Notes under the pieces: generated by a model
Databases searched by the model: none
The model's input: the letters and a program-made list of their open reading frames with translations, nothing else
What the model was told of the DNA's origin: nothing
Shown: positions 9,556 to 18,125 of the stretch, piece after piece
Position numbering within the stretch: position 1 is the first letter of the stretch
How the letters are laid out: each line of letters begins with the position of its first letter
Made by a program: the position numbers and the translations under genes
DNA from: Burkholderiales bacterium
GTDB taxonomy: Bacteria; Pseudomonadota; Gammaproteobacteria; Burkholderiales; Burkholderiaceae_C
Assembly (NCBI GenBank): GCA_017307855.1
Contig: JAFKGD010000002.1
Location: 620,001 to 684,000 of the forward strand
Length of the DNA: 64,000 nucleotides
Direction: 5' to 3'

Positions 9556-10398
9556 TCACAGGCCGAGCACGCGCTCGGCGTTGCCGTGCATCACCTTCTC
9601 CATCACGGCGTCGGAGTAGCCCAGCTCGGACCACTCGCGAAGGATGCGTTCGTACGGAAGGCTCGGGTAGTCGCTGCCGAACATGATCTTGTCCTGCAGC
9701 CGCCCGCGGATGTCGACCTTCAGATTGCCCGGGAAGTGTTTGGGCGCCCAGCCCGACATTTCCCAGTAGACGTTGCCCTTGTGCAGCGCCACGGCGGTGG
9801 TTTCCTCCACCCAGGGCCAACCGGGGTGTGCCATCAGGATCTTGAGGTGGGGGAAATCGGCCGCCAGATCGTCGATGTGCGATGGATGCGCATGGCGCAC
9901 GCGTGCGCCGTGGCCGCCCGGCATGCCGGCACCCATGCCGGTGGTGCCGACATCGATCATCACAGCCGCGCCCAGCGCATTGATCTCCTCGAACAAGGGG
10001 TAGTAGCGCCGATCGTTCACAGCGAAGTGCTGCATGATCGGATGGAAGTGAAAGCCCATGAAGCCGAGTTGCTCCACCGCATGGCGCACCTGGCGGATGG
10101 CGATCTCTCCCTTGGCCGGTTCCACCGCGCCCCAGCACTGAAGGATGCGGTCGGGATGCCGCTTCCACATGCCATGGACGTAGTCGTTGGTGCACGGCGG
10201 CGAAGCCACGGTGGTCTCCAGATCCAGCGCGACGAGGCAAGCCTCGACGCCCGCCCCGGCGAATTCGGCGACGACCGCGTCCTCGGGCTTGGCGACCCAG
10301 TCCCGCTTCCAGTAGGTGGCCAGGGCCTCGGGGTACGGACCCTGGGAGTCGATCCAGGTCTGCGTGCCGGGGTAGCAGTGCAAGTCGATGATGCGCAT
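9556..10398 (-). CDS. Amidohydrolase-2 family metal-dependent hydrolase/decarboxylase
   Basis: The 280-residue protein has the TIM-barrel amidohydrolase pattern: IDLHCYP near the N-terminus (the usual DxHxH with the second His replaced), GFHFHP near residue 115, LMAHPGWPW around residue 190, and FGSDYPS (Asp ligand) around residue 243. The family includes gamma-resorcylate, salicylate and aminocarboxymuconate semialdehyde decarboxylases as well as true hydrolases. It is preceded by the aryl-AMP ligase gene (28-bp gap) and followed after 10 bp by the thiolase. A decarboxylation or ring-derived hydrolysis within aromatic acid catabolism fits, but the reaction cannot be fixed from sequence. Confidence 0.83.
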   Translation of the reverse strand: MRIIDLHCYPGTQTWIDSQGPYPEALATYWKRDWVAKPEDAVVAEFAGAGVEACLVALDLETTVASPPCTNDYVHGMWKRHPDRILQCWGAVEPAKGEIAIRQVRHAVEQLGFMGFHFHPIMQHFAVNDRRYYPLFEEINALGAAVMIDVGTTGMGAGMPGGHGARVRHAHPSHIDDLAADFPHLKILMAHPGWPWVEETTAVALHKGNVYWEMSGWAPKHFPGNLKVDIRGRLQDKIMFGSDYPSLPYERILREWSELGYSDAVMEKVMHGNAERVLGL

Positions 10399-10426
10399 GG
10401 GTAGGTTCTCTCTGTGTGGATTCGGC

Positions 10427-12073
10427 TCACGCCGCCTGGGCCAGCTTCGCGGCCACCATTTCGCCCAGCGCCTTCTTCGACACCTTGCCGAAGGTCGATA
10501 CCGGGAAGTCGGGCAGCAGCTCCAGCCGCTCGGGCAGCTTGAACTTGGCGATCTCGTGCGTCATGAGAAAGGCGACCAGCGCCTCCAGCGTGAGCGACTG
10601 CCCGGCCTTGGGCACCACGAAGGCGCACATCTTTTCGCCCATGGCCGCGTCGGGCATGGGTACGCAGGCCACGTTCTGCACGGCGGGATGCATGAGGATG
10701 AGGTTCTCGACCTCTTCGGCGCTGATCTTCTCGCCGCCCCGGTTGATCAGGTCCTTCTTGCGGCCCTCGACGATGTAGTTGCCGCTGGCCACGTGTTTTC
10801 GCATCAGGTCGCCCGAGCGGTAGAAGCCGTCGGCGGTGAACTGGCGCGCGTTGTAGTCGGGCACCCCGTAGTAGCCGCGCAGCGTATAGGGACCGCGGCA
10901 CGAGAGCTCGCCCACTTCGCCGTCCGGCACTTCGCGGCCTTCGTCGTCGATCAGGCGCACCTCATCGTCGGCGCACACCGGGCGGCCGCAGGTTTCCATC
11001 AACGCCTCTTCCGAGTCGCCCGGCCGCACGAACATCAGCAGGCCCTCGCTCATGCCGAAGTTCTCCTGCACGAAGGCGTTGCGGAACAGTTCGCGCGTGC
11101 GCAGCCGTGTCTCGGGCTGCATGCGCTGGCCGCCGCTCTGGATCTGACGCACAGAAGACAGGTCGTACTGCGAGATCGACGGATCGTTGATCAGCCGGAT
11201 CAGCAGCGCCGGCACCACCTTCAGATGTGTGACGCCGTGGCGCTGGATCAGCGCGAACATCTCGGCCGGACGCGTGTTGGCATGCAGGACCACCGTGGCG
11301 CCGTTGAACAGGAATCCCTGGATGCCGGGGCAGGCCAGCGGCAGGTTGTGCGCGATGGGCAACACCAGCAGAAGAACCGACTCGGCATCGACCCCGGCCA
11401 CCTGGGCGGCCACCTTGGAGTTGTAGGCGTAGTCGTTGTTGGTGCGTGGAATCAGCTTGGGAATGCCGGTGGTGCCGCCCGACAGCTGGAAGATGCACGG
11501 ATCCATCGGATCGATGCGGATCGCCTCGAGCGCGCTGCGCGGCAGCGGCGCGGGTGTCTCGATCAGCGCGCGCAGGGAATGTTCGCCGGGGCCGGCCTCG
11601 CCCAGCACGAGGCGCAGCTTCATGCCCGGGTGCGCCGCCTGCACGCGCTCGATCATGGGGCCGAAGGCGAAGTCGCCCGCGTGCTGCGGGTACACGCAGC
11701 AGCTGGCCTGCGACAGCTCGGTGAACTGGTTGATCTCGGCGAAGCGGTGCGTGACCAGCGCCGCGATCGGGATGGCGCCGATTTTCTGCAGCGCAAAGTA
11801 CAGGATCACGAACTCGGCCACATTGGGCAGCGTGGGGATCACGCGGTCCAGCGGCCTGAGGCCCAGCGCCAGCAGGTGCAGCGCGAGGTTGTCGCTCTGC
11901 CGGTCGATGTCGGCATAGGTGTAGCGGCGCTCGCCATCGATGAGTGCAGTGCGTTCGGCGAAACGCGCGAACACTTCGGCGAACTCATCGGCGAGTGGAC
12001 GGTCCTGCCAGTAGCCTGCGGCACGGTAGCGCGCCGCGAACTCGGGCGGAAAGGGAACGAATCCTTCGAGCAT
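10427..12073 (-). CDS. Aryl-acid AMP ligase / CoA ligase (DhbE/EntE-YbtE family)
   Basis: The 548-residue adenylate-forming enzyme has the A3 loop LSGGTTGIPK (about 197-206), 'ENFGMSEG', the 'YRSGDL' hinge region and the C-terminal lysine in STFGKVSKK. Closest in style are 2,3-dihydroxybenzoate- and salicylate-AMP ligases of siderophore pathways. The substrate-loop segment HNLPLACPG (242-250) has Cys248 at the place where dihydroxybenzoate enzymes carry Ser and salicylate enzymes carry Cys, so an ortho-hydroxy aromatic acid is the best guess. There is no NRPS gene around it; it sits in a catabolic operon, so the product is more likely a CoA thioester. ATG 12073 has GAGGAG upstream. Confidence 0.86.
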   Translation of the reverse strand: MLEGFVPFPPEFAARYRAAGYWQDRPLADEFAEVFARFAERTALIDGERRYTYADIDRQSDNLALHLLALGLRPLDRVIPTLPNVAEFVILYFALQKIGAIPIAALVTHRFAEINQFTELSQASCCVYPQHAGDFAFGPMIERVQAAHPGMKLRLVLGEAGPGEHSLRALIETPAPLPRSALEAIRIDPMDPCIFQLSGGTTGIPKLIPRTNNDYAYNSKVAAQVAGVDAESVLLLVLPIAHNLPLACPGIQGFLFNGATVVLHANTRPAEMFALIQRHGVTHLKVVPALLIRLINDPSISQYDLSSVRQIQSGGQRMQPETRLRTRELFRNAFVQENFGMSEGLLMFVRPGDSEEALMETCGRPVCADDEVRLIDDEGREVPDGEVGELSCRGPYTLRGYYGVPDYNARQFTADGFYRSGDLMRKHVASGNYIVEGRKKDLINRGGEKISAEEVENLILMHPAVQNVACVPMPDAAMGEKMCAFVVPKAGQSLTLEALVAFLMTHEIAKFKLPERLELLPDFPVSTFGKVSKKALGEMVAAKLAQAA

Positions 12074-12084
12074 GAGAAATCTCC

Positions 12085-12846
12085 TCAGGTCGAAGCGGTG
12101 AAGCCACCGTCGATCACCACGATCTCGCCCGTGACGAAGCGGTTGGCCTGGATCAGGCTGAGCATGGTTTCGGCCACGTCGTCGGCCGTCACGCAGCGGC
12201 GCAGCGGCGTCAGCCTGGCGCGCTTGCCCATGAGGTCGTCGTACTTGTCGCCGAGCATGCGTTCCATCCACTCGCCTTCCATCCAGCCGGGCGCCACAGC
12301 GTTCACGCGGATGTCGGGGCCCAGGTTCCAGGCCAGCGTCTTGGTGAGGTTGACCACCGCCGCCTTGCTGGCCGCATAGGGCAGCGGCTGCGGGCCCGGG
12401 CGCAGGCCCACGATGCTGGCGGTGTTGACGATGGCGGGGTGGCGGCCCTTCTTCAGCAGCGGCACGGCCGCGCGCGAGACCTGGAAGGTGCCGCGCACAT
12501 TGACGGCGAAGGTGCGGTCCCATTCGGCCAGGTCGAGGCTTTCGAGATCCTTGACCTTCCAGCTGGCCGTGGTGCCGGCGTTGTTCACCAGCGCGTCGAG
12601 CCGGCCGAAGTCGGCGTCGATCGTCTTCATCATCGCGCGCACCGCGGCGTCATCGCTCACGTCGCATTGCACGAGCAGCGTGCGGGCGCCGAGCGCCTGG
12701 GCTTCGCCAGCCACTGTGGCAGCCGCCTTCGCACTCGATCCGTAGTTGATGGCCACGTCGTAGCCGGCGCGTGCCAGCGCCAGCACCGCACTGCGGCCGA
12801 TGCCGGTGGCGCCGCCCGTCACGAGGGCCTTGAGTCTGTCGGTCAT
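12085..12846 (-). CDS. Short-chain dehydrogenase/reductase (SDR)
   Basis: The 253-residue classical SDR has the cofactor loop TGGATGIG (residues 10-17), NNAG, the catalytic serine in NTASIVG and the YAASK motif. ATG 12846 is preceded by AAAGGA; an upstream extension of the frame lacks a start signal. The NxxG-type loop and the SSAK stretch after strand two suggest NADP(H). It lies 11 bp before the AMP ligase in the operon and could act as the 3-hydroxyacyl-CoA dehydrogenase between the hydratase and the thiolase, or as a 2,3-dihydrodiol dehydrogenase like EntA. The first role is favoured by the company it keeps. Confidence 0.87.
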   Translation of the reverse strand: MTDRLKALVTGGATGIGRSAVLALARAGYDVAINYGSSAKAAATVAGEAQALGARTLLVQCDVSDDAAVRAMMKTIDADFGRLDALVNNAGTTASWKVKDLESLDLAEWDRTFAVNVRGTFQVSRAAVPLLKKGRHPAIVNTASIVGLRPGPQPLPYAASKAAVVNLTKTLAWNLGPDIRVNAVAPGWMEGEWMERMLGDKYDDLMGKRARLTPLRRCVTADDVAETMLSLIQANRFVTGEIVVIDGGFTAST

Positions 12847-12973
12847 GAGTTGTCCTTTTAGGTTGCTTGTCGCTGCATGCGGCGCGCACGGCTGCGCTGG
12901 CGCGGCGGGACGCGAGCGATGGGTGGGGAGGGATGAGCAAGAGGACTGCCCCGGCATCCACCGGGCCAGTGGC

Positions 12974-13987
12974 TCACTGCTGCTGCAGATTCAGATCGCG
13001 CACCACGGCGCGACCCTTCTCGCGCTGTTGCCTGAGGAACTCCGCCGCCGCCGCGGGCGCACCGGGCGAGGGGTACACACCCAGGTCCGCCAGTTGGGCC
13101 ACCAGCTCGGGCTGCTGCAGCGCGGCGTTGGTGTCGCGGTTGATTTGCTCCACGATGGCCGCCGGCGTTCCCGCCGGCACGAACAGCATGAACCAGCCCA
13201 CCGATTCGAAACCGCTCAAGGTCTCGGCCACGGCCGGCACGTTGTCGAAGCCGGGCAGGCGCCGGGGCGACGTGACCGCGATAGCGCGCAGCTTGCCGCC
13301 CTTGACGTGCTGGACCAGTGCGGGCAACCCGTCCACCGCCAGCTGCGCATCACCGGCCAGTACTGCATTGGTGGCGGTTGGCGAACCCGAGTAGGGCACG
13401 GTGAACAGCTGCAAATGACCCGCACGGCTGAGCAGCTCGCCCGTGAGGTGCGGCACCGAGTTGGCCTGCGCCGCCGCGAAGTTGAGCTTGCCGGGCCTGG
13501 CCTGTGCCTCGCGCACGAGATCGGCCATGCTGTTCACGCTCGAAGTGGCGTTGACGGCCACCATCATCGGGCTTGTTCCCACCAGCGCCACGGGCGCGAG
13601 ATCGGCATCGATGTTGAACTGCGGATTCTTGTAGAGCAGCGGTGTGAGCGTGGCCGCCGCTGCGGGCACGAAGCCGATGGTGTAGCCGTCGTTGGACGAT
13701 CGCGCCAGAGCCGACATGCCGGGGATCGCGCCGGCACCGGGCCGGTTCTCGATGAAGACAGATTGCCCCCAGCTGCGTGCCAGCCGGTCGGCGACCAGGC
13801 GCGCTATGACATCGGGCGCGGCACCTGCGGGAAACGGCACCACCAGCCGCACGGGCTTGGCGGGCCAGGCCTGCTGCGCACTGGCCAGCGGGCTCGCGCC
13901 CAGGCCCAGCAGCAGGGCCGCGATGCCGCCTGCAGCGATCGCGAAGCGGCGTGCCAGCGCGCGCCGGCCGAACGGAATGGCTTGCAT
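12974..13987 (-). CDS. Bug/TctC-type periplasmic solute receptor heading the catabolic operon
   Basis: The 337-residue protein has an arginine-rich signal peptide (about 1-38, cleavage near ASAQQ) followed by the Bug opening AWPAKPVRLVVPFPAG and the ENRPGAGA motif. GAAGGAG precedes ATG 13987. It is the first gene of the minus-strand operon reaching to 7558, with a 127-bp gap before the SDR, and is divergent from a LysR gene. It probably captures the aromatic or carboxylic substrate of the downstream ligase in the periplasm. No cognate TctAB permease is encoded in the window. Confidence 0.9.
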   Translation of the reverse strand: MQAIPFGRRALARRFAIAAGGIAALLLGLGASPLASAQQAWPAKPVRLVVPFPAGAAPDVIARLVADRLARSWGQSVFIENRPGAGAIPGMSALARSSNDGYTIGFVPAAAATLTPLLYKNPQFNIDADLAPVALVGTSPMMVAVNATSSVNSMADLVREAQARPGKLNFAAAQANSVPHLTGELLSRAGHLQLFTVPYSGSPTATNAVLAGDAQLAVDGLPALVQHVKGGKLRAIAVTSPRRLPGFDNVPAVAETLSGFESVGWFMLFVPAGTPAAIVEQINRDTNAALQQPELVAQLADLGVYPSPGAPAAAAEFLRQQREKGRAVVRDLNLQQQ

Positions 13988-14067
13988 GTCTGTCTCCTTC
14001 GTTGTCGTTCGAGGCGCCAATGTAGGCAGCGGGGGTGAGAACCGAAAGATGGCAGAATTTCTCCGCT

Positions 14068-14084
14068 GATACGAAAACGGTATC
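14068..14084. promoter_or_regulatory. LysR-type box: GATAC-N7-GTATC
   Basis: A perfect inverted repeat GATAC-gaaaacg-GTATC lies in the 121-bp region between the Bug-led operon and the divergent lysR gene, ending 25 bp before the lysR start. It includes the canonical ATAC-N7-GTAT and T-N11-A arrangement of a LysR-type recognition site. Its position near the lysR start fits autoregulation plus activation of the divergent operon. This is the strongest operator signal in the window. Confidence 0.75.
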
Positions 14085-14108
14085 CCTCTTCAGACGACAG
14101 GCCAGACC

Positions 14109-14999
14109 ATGAAACTGCACCAGTTGCGCGACCTCATCGTCATCGTGGAGAGCGGCGGGCTGCGCGCTGCGGCCCGCCGGCTCGACGTGGCGCAGCCGTT
14201 GCTCACGCGCAGCGTGCGCGCGCTGGAGAAGGAGTTGGGGACGCCGCTGTTCGAGAGGCGTGCGCAAGGGATGGTGCTCACGCCGATGGGCCGGCTGTTC
14301 CACGAGCGCGCTCGTGGCATCGTGAACGAGTTGCGCCGGGCGCGCGACGAACTCGCCCAGGCACAGGGCGAGGGCGCGGGCACCGTGATCGCGGGGTTGT
14401 CGATCATGCCGCACATGGGGCTGTTGCCGCACGCCCTGCCCGCGTTCCGCCGGCGCTATCCGCAGGTCAGGCTGCAGCTGATCGAAGGCCTCTTCCCCGA
14501 TCTCGAAGCCCAGCTGCGCAACGGCGAGATCGACTTCTACCTGGGCGTTTCACCCACCGAGGTACCCGCGGGCTTCGTGACCGAGACGCTGTCGGGCAAC
14601 ACGCGCGCGGTGGTGGCCCGCAAGGGCCATCCGCTGGCGCGTTCGCGCTCCCTCAAGGCTTTGGCCAAGGCCGACTGGGCGCTGCCCTCGGTGGACTACG
14701 ACACGCAGGAAGACCTGAGTCGACTGTTCGCGCAGCATGGGCTGCCAGCGCCGCGCGTGCTGATGCAGGCACGCACCGCGCTCACGATGATGGTGGCGCT
14801 GGCCAACAGCGATCTGCTGGCGCTGCTGCCGGCGCAATGGGGCGAGTTCAATCTGGTGCAGGGCGCGCTGCAGGTCATCCCGATCCGTGAGCGCCTGCCC
14901 GCGCCACCCATCGTCCTGATCCGCCGGGCAGAAATGCCACTCACCCCCGCGGCCGAATTCATGTGCGACATGCTGTGCCGCGGCCTGCCCGCGACCTGA
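14109..14999 (+). CDS. LysR-family transcriptional regulator of the aryl-acid operon
   Basis: The 296-residue protein has the N-terminal winged helix-turn-helix (residues about 1-60; GGLRAAARRLDVAQPLLTRSVRALEKELG) and a periplasmic-binding-like effector domain (about 90-290). It is divergent from the six-gene operon ending at 7558 and has a matching T-N11-A box in front of it, so it is the likely activator, responding to a pathway acid or CoA ester. Related regulators of this subgroup often control Bug-associated catabolic genes. The effector is unknown. Confidence 0.9.
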   Translation: MKLHQLRDLIVIVESGGLRAAARRLDVAQPLLTRSVRALEKELGTPLFERRAQGMVLTPMGRLFHERARGIVNELRRARDELAQAQGEGAGTVIAGLSIMPHMGLLPHALPAFRRRYPQVRLQLIEGLFPDLEAQLRNGEIDFYLGVSPTEVPAGFVTETLSGNTRAVVARKGHPLARSRSLKALAKADWALPSVDYDTQEDLSRLFAQHGLPAPRVLMQARTALTMMVALANSDLLALLPAQWGEFNLVQGALQVIPIRERLPAPPIVLIRRAEMPLTPAAEFMCDMLCRGLPAT

Positions 15000-15005
15000 G
15001 CGGGT

Positions 15006-15530
15006 TCAGTGCGGCGCCAGGCGGCAGGTCATGTAGACCGCGTCGTCGCCATAGGCGGCCAACCGCGCTCGCTGACCTGCCTCTGGCAGTCGTGCCGCGA
15101 CGAACCCATGCCGGGCCCAGTAGCCCTGCGCACCCTGCACCGCCACCAGCGCCGCATGCGGCAGCCGCTCGGCGCGTGCCACCGCCAGCACCGCATCCAC
15201 CAGGCGCCGGGCCAGACCCAGCCCGGCCTGTTCGGGGTGCACGGCCATATCGTGGAGATACAGCGTGTCGGGCGTTTCGACGGTCTCGAAGTCGCCGTGC
15301 AGCGGCGTGACCTTGCCCAGGCGCGAACGGTAGGCGGCAAGGTACGCCAGTACCAGGCCATCCCGCATCAGCACGCGGGAGCAGCCCAGCGGGCTGGCGA
15401 TGCGGCGCGCGAACACGTCGCTGGTCTCGATGAAGCCCGCCCCGTAGCACGCGAGTTGCACGGCCAGCAATCCCGGCAGGTGATGCGGGGCGAGCGTATG
15501 CAAGCGGACGGAGTCGGGGCTTGAAGACAT
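15006..15530 (-). CDS. GNAT-family N-acetyltransferase
   Basis: The 174-residue protein has the GNAT acetyl-CoA loop in the stretch VHPEQAGLGLARRLVD (Q/RxxGxG/A type), with the preceding strand LHDMAV and a C-terminal GYWARHGF. The start at 15530 gives a normal-length single-domain enzyme; an upstream in-frame extension is Arg/Ala-rich and unlike the family. It converges on the lysR gene (6-bp gap) and is divergent from the DUF502 gene. The acyl acceptor is unknown. Confidence 0.85.
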   Translation of the reverse strand: MSSSPDSVRLHTLAPHHLPGLLAVQLACYGAGFIETSDVFARRIASPLGCSRVLMRDGLVLAYLAAYRSRLGKVTPLHGDFETVETPDTLYLHDMAVHPEQAGLGLARRLVDAVLAVARAERLPHAALVAVQGAQGYWARHGFVAARLPEAGQRARLAAYGDDAVYMTCRLAPH

Positions 15531-15655
15531 GGCGGCCGATGGTAGCGCCGTCGGCCCCGCCGACAGGCGGCAGCGGGGTCGGCATGTTGTCCGACTCGCA
15601 CCCGCCTCAAGCGCGCCTATCATCCGCCGACCTCAGCCACGCCCATCGGGTTCCC

Positions 15656-16402
15656 ATGCAAGAGAGACTCAAGGAACAGTTCAAGGACATCCTGCGCACC
15701 TTCCTCACCGGGGTGCTGGCGATCCTGCCGCTGGCGGCCACGCTCACCTTGCTGGTGTGGGCCTGGCAACTGCTGGCGGCGTGGCTGGGGCCCGAGAGCC
15801 TGTTCGGCTCGATCCTCGTGGCCATCGGCGTGTCGGTCACCCGCTCGGAGAGCGTGGGCTACTTCCTCGGACTGCTGTTGCTGGCCGCACTGATCTACGG
15901 GCTGGGGCTGCTGGTCGAGGCCGGGCTGCAGCGCGGGCTCAAGCGCGCGGTGGACGCGCTGATGCTGCGCATACCGCTGGTGCGCACGGTCTACGACCTG
16001 ATCACGCGCATGGTCGAGCTGTTCTCCAACAAGCGCAGTCCCGACGGCATGAATTCGATGAGCCCCGTGTGGCTGCATTTCGGCGGCAAGCCCGCTGAAG
16101 GCGCCGAGGGCGTCGACGGTCAGAAGATCGCCGTGCTGGCGCTGCTGTGCACGCCCGAGGCCGTGATCATGGATGGCGGCCGGCGCTACCTCGGCGTGCT
16201 GGTGCCCACCGCGCCGGTGCCCGTGGGTGGCGGGCTGCTCTACGTGCCCGAGGAATGGGTGACGCCCGCCGACGTGGGTGTCGAAGGCCTGACCAGCATC
16301 TATGTATCGATGGGCCTGACGACCAACCAGTACGTCAAGCCGCAGGACATGGCGCCGGCCGACCCGCTGCCGCCTTCCGCGCCCGTCGTGCCGCCCCGCT
16401 GA
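15656..16402 (+). CDS. DUF502-family inner-membrane protein
   Basis: The 248-residue protein has two membrane segments (about residues 14-36 and 65-90), the conserved block IPLVRTVYDLITRMVELFS and the cytoplasmic/periplasmic domain ending in TSIYVSMG. This is the standard DUF502 architecture, in which no biochemical role is firmly established. The start ATG follows GGGTTCCC without a strong Shine-Dalgarno sequence. The last 25 residues are Pro/Ala-rich and probably disordered. Confidence 0.88.
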   Translation: MQERLKEQFKDILRTFLTGVLAILPLAATLTLLVWAWQLLAAWLGPESLFGSILVAIGVSVTRSESVGYFLGLLLLAALIYGLGLLVEAGLQRGLKRAVDALMLRIPLVRTVYDLITRMVELFSNKRSPDGMNSMSPVWLHFGGKPAEGAEGVDGQKIAVLALLCTPEAVIMDGGRRYLGVLVPTAPVPVGGGLLYVPEEWVTPADVGVEGLTSIYVSMGLTTNQYVKPQDMAPADPLPPSAPVVPPR

Positions 16403-16525
16403 ACGCGCCCCGCGTGCGGCCTGTTCGCCTGTCGGCATGTACGCTCAGGCCGACGGCATGCCGTCCGACGCGGCCCGCGCCTTGCCGTGGAGATAGTGGG
16501 TGCGACAACGACAACGCCCCCCACC

Positions 16526-17599
16526 ATGACGTCCTCCGTCCGCACCGGCCAGATTCCCCACCCCACGCCACGCGACGTCTTCAGCCAGCGATTCAACGAA
16601 CACTTCCGCGACCCGCGCTTCGACGCGGAGCGCGAATCCATCGCACGGCTCGAAGAGATCGCCTGGAAGAACTTCGACGAGGGCCGCAAGGCCCCGCTCA
16701 CGCGCAAGGCTGGCCCGGAGTTCGCCGATCCCGACTACGACCTCTCGGTGGACTGGTGGAACGCACGCGAGGCCATCCGCCGCGCGCGGGAGCGCCAGCA
16801 GGACGCATCGACCCCCTCGCGCGTGTTGCTGGTCAACGGCAGCCCGCGCAACGACGGTACCTGTCCGGGCGAGATGTCCAAGACATGGCGCATGGCGAAC
16901 ATCGCGCGCAAGACGCTGGAGTCCGAAGGGATCGAGGTGGATCTGCTGGACCTCAGCCGCATCACGTCCGAGTACGGCCTCACCATCCATCCATGCAAGG
17001 GCTGCCTGTCGACGGCGATGCCGCTGTGCCACTTTCCGTGCAGCTGCTATCCCAATCACGCCAGCCACCAGGTGGGTGACTGGATGAACGAGATCTACGA
17101 GCGCTTCACCGCCGCGCACGGCGTGATGATCCTCGCGCCCACGCACTGGTACCACGCGCCCAGTGTGCTCAAGCTCATGATCGACCGGCTGGTGTGCGCC
17201 GACGGCGGCAATCCCGACCCCACCACCACGCACGGCAAGAAGGCCGCCGAGGCAAAGGCGATCGAAGCCGCTGGCTGGGACTTCCCCAAGCACCTGGCCG
17301 GCCGCGTGTACGGCGTGGTGGTGCATGGCGACGTGGCCGGCATCGAGCCGCATCGCCGCACGCTGTGCGACTGGCTCGACTGGATGGGCTTCATCGACGC
17401 CGGCGCGATGGCGCGGCTCGACCGCTACATCGGCTACTACGAACCGTACGAGAACAGCCACGACACCTTCGATCGCGACACCGATGTGCAGACGGAGGTG
17501 AAGAACGCCGCCCAGGCGGTCGGCCGCGGCGTGGCAATGCTGCGCGCAGGCCAGCTGCCCCAGCCCGACGCGGATCTGAAGGCGCCGCGCCCCAAGTGA
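16526..17599 (+). CDS. Flavodoxin-like NAD(P)H-dependent FMN reductase/oxidoreductase
   Basis: The protein (357 residues from the ATG at 16526; an earlier start is possible) contains a flavodoxin-like domain from about residue 95: VLLVNGSPRNDGTC (phosphate loop for FMN), then HPCKGCLST, and LAPTHWYHAPSVLKLMIDRL, typical of the NADPH-dependent FMN reductase/iron-sulfur flavoprotein group. The first ~90 residues are an uncommon charged helical extension. Several cysteines (CKGC, CHFPCSCYP) cluster after strand three. It is upstream of osmC with a 64-bp gap, which suggests but does not prove a role in redox or electrophile stress. Confidence 0.8.
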   Translation: MTSSVRTGQIPHPTPRDVFSQRFNEHFRDPRFDAERESIARLEEIAWKNFDEGRKAPLTRKAGPEFADPDYDLSVDWWNAREAIRRARERQQDASTPSRVLLVNGSPRNDGTCPGEMSKTWRMANIARKTLESEGIEVDLLDLSRITSEYGLTIHPCKGCLSTAMPLCHFPCSCYPNHASHQVGDWMNEIYERFTAAHGVMILAPTHWYHAPSVLKLMIDRLVCADGGNPDPTTTHGKKAAEAKAIEAAGWDFPKHLAGRVYGVVVHGDVAGIEPHRRTLCDWLDWMGFIDAGAMARLDRYIGYYEPYENSHDTFDRDTDVQTEVKNAAQAVGRGVAMLRAGQLPQPDADLKAPRPK

Positions 17600-17663
17600 C
17601 ATCCCCCCACCGCGCACCGGCCGCCGGCGCGCGCCTTTCCACCTTCCGACAAGGAGCATCCCC

Positions 17664-18101
17664 ATGAGCGAGAAAAAGGCCAGCGTCCACTGGCAAGGCG
17701 CCGGCAAGACCGGCCAGGGCCAGATCAGCACCGAGACCGGCGCGCTGCAGAAACACCCGTACGGCTTCGGCAGCCGTTTCGGCGACGACCGCACCGGCAC
17801 CAACCCCGAGGAAATCGTGGGCGCGGCCCATGCCGCCTGCTTCACGATGGCCTTCGCCTTTGCCTGCGAGAAGGCCGGCATCGCCACCGAACAGCTCGAC
17901 ACCACGGCCGCCGTGCGCCTGGTCAAGGACGGCGACGGCTTCAAGATCGACCGCATCGCGCTGACGCTGAAGGCCAGGGTGCCGGGCCTCGACGATGCGA
18001 AGTTCAAGGAGATCGCCGAAGGCGCGAAGAAGAACTGCCCGCTGTCCAAGGCGCTGGCGGCCGTGCCCGAGATCACGCTGGACGCGCAGCTGGTGAGCTG
18101 A
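17664..18101 (+). CDS. osmC: OsmC-family peroxiredoxin
   Basis: The 145-residue protein matches OsmC in length and has both reactive cysteines, Cys59 in AHAACF and Cys125 in KNCPLSKAL, along with the conserved opening 'HWQGAGKTGQGQIST'. OsmC reduces organic hydroperoxides using the peroxidatic thiol. AAGGAG lies ten bases before the ATG. A perfect hairpin follows the stop codon. Confidence 0.93.
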   Translation: MSEKKASVHWQGAGKTGQGQISTETGALQKHPYGFGSRFGDDRTGTNPEEIVGAAHAACFTMAFAFACEKAGIATEQLDTTAAVRLVKDGDGFKIDRIALTLKARVPGLDDAKFKEIAEGAKKNCPLSKALAAVPEITLDAQLVS

Positions 18102-18106
18102 CGCGC

Positions 18107-18125
18107 GCGCCGGCTAGGCCGGCGC
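18107..18125. terminator. Hairpin between convergent osmC and lysR
   Basis: A perfect 8-bp inverted repeat GCGCCGGC-TAG-GCCGGCGC sits directly between the two convergent genes and includes the stop codon of the minus-strand lysR. It could terminate transcription in both directions, although neither side has a T-run, so strength and mechanism are uncertain. Confidence 0.45.
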
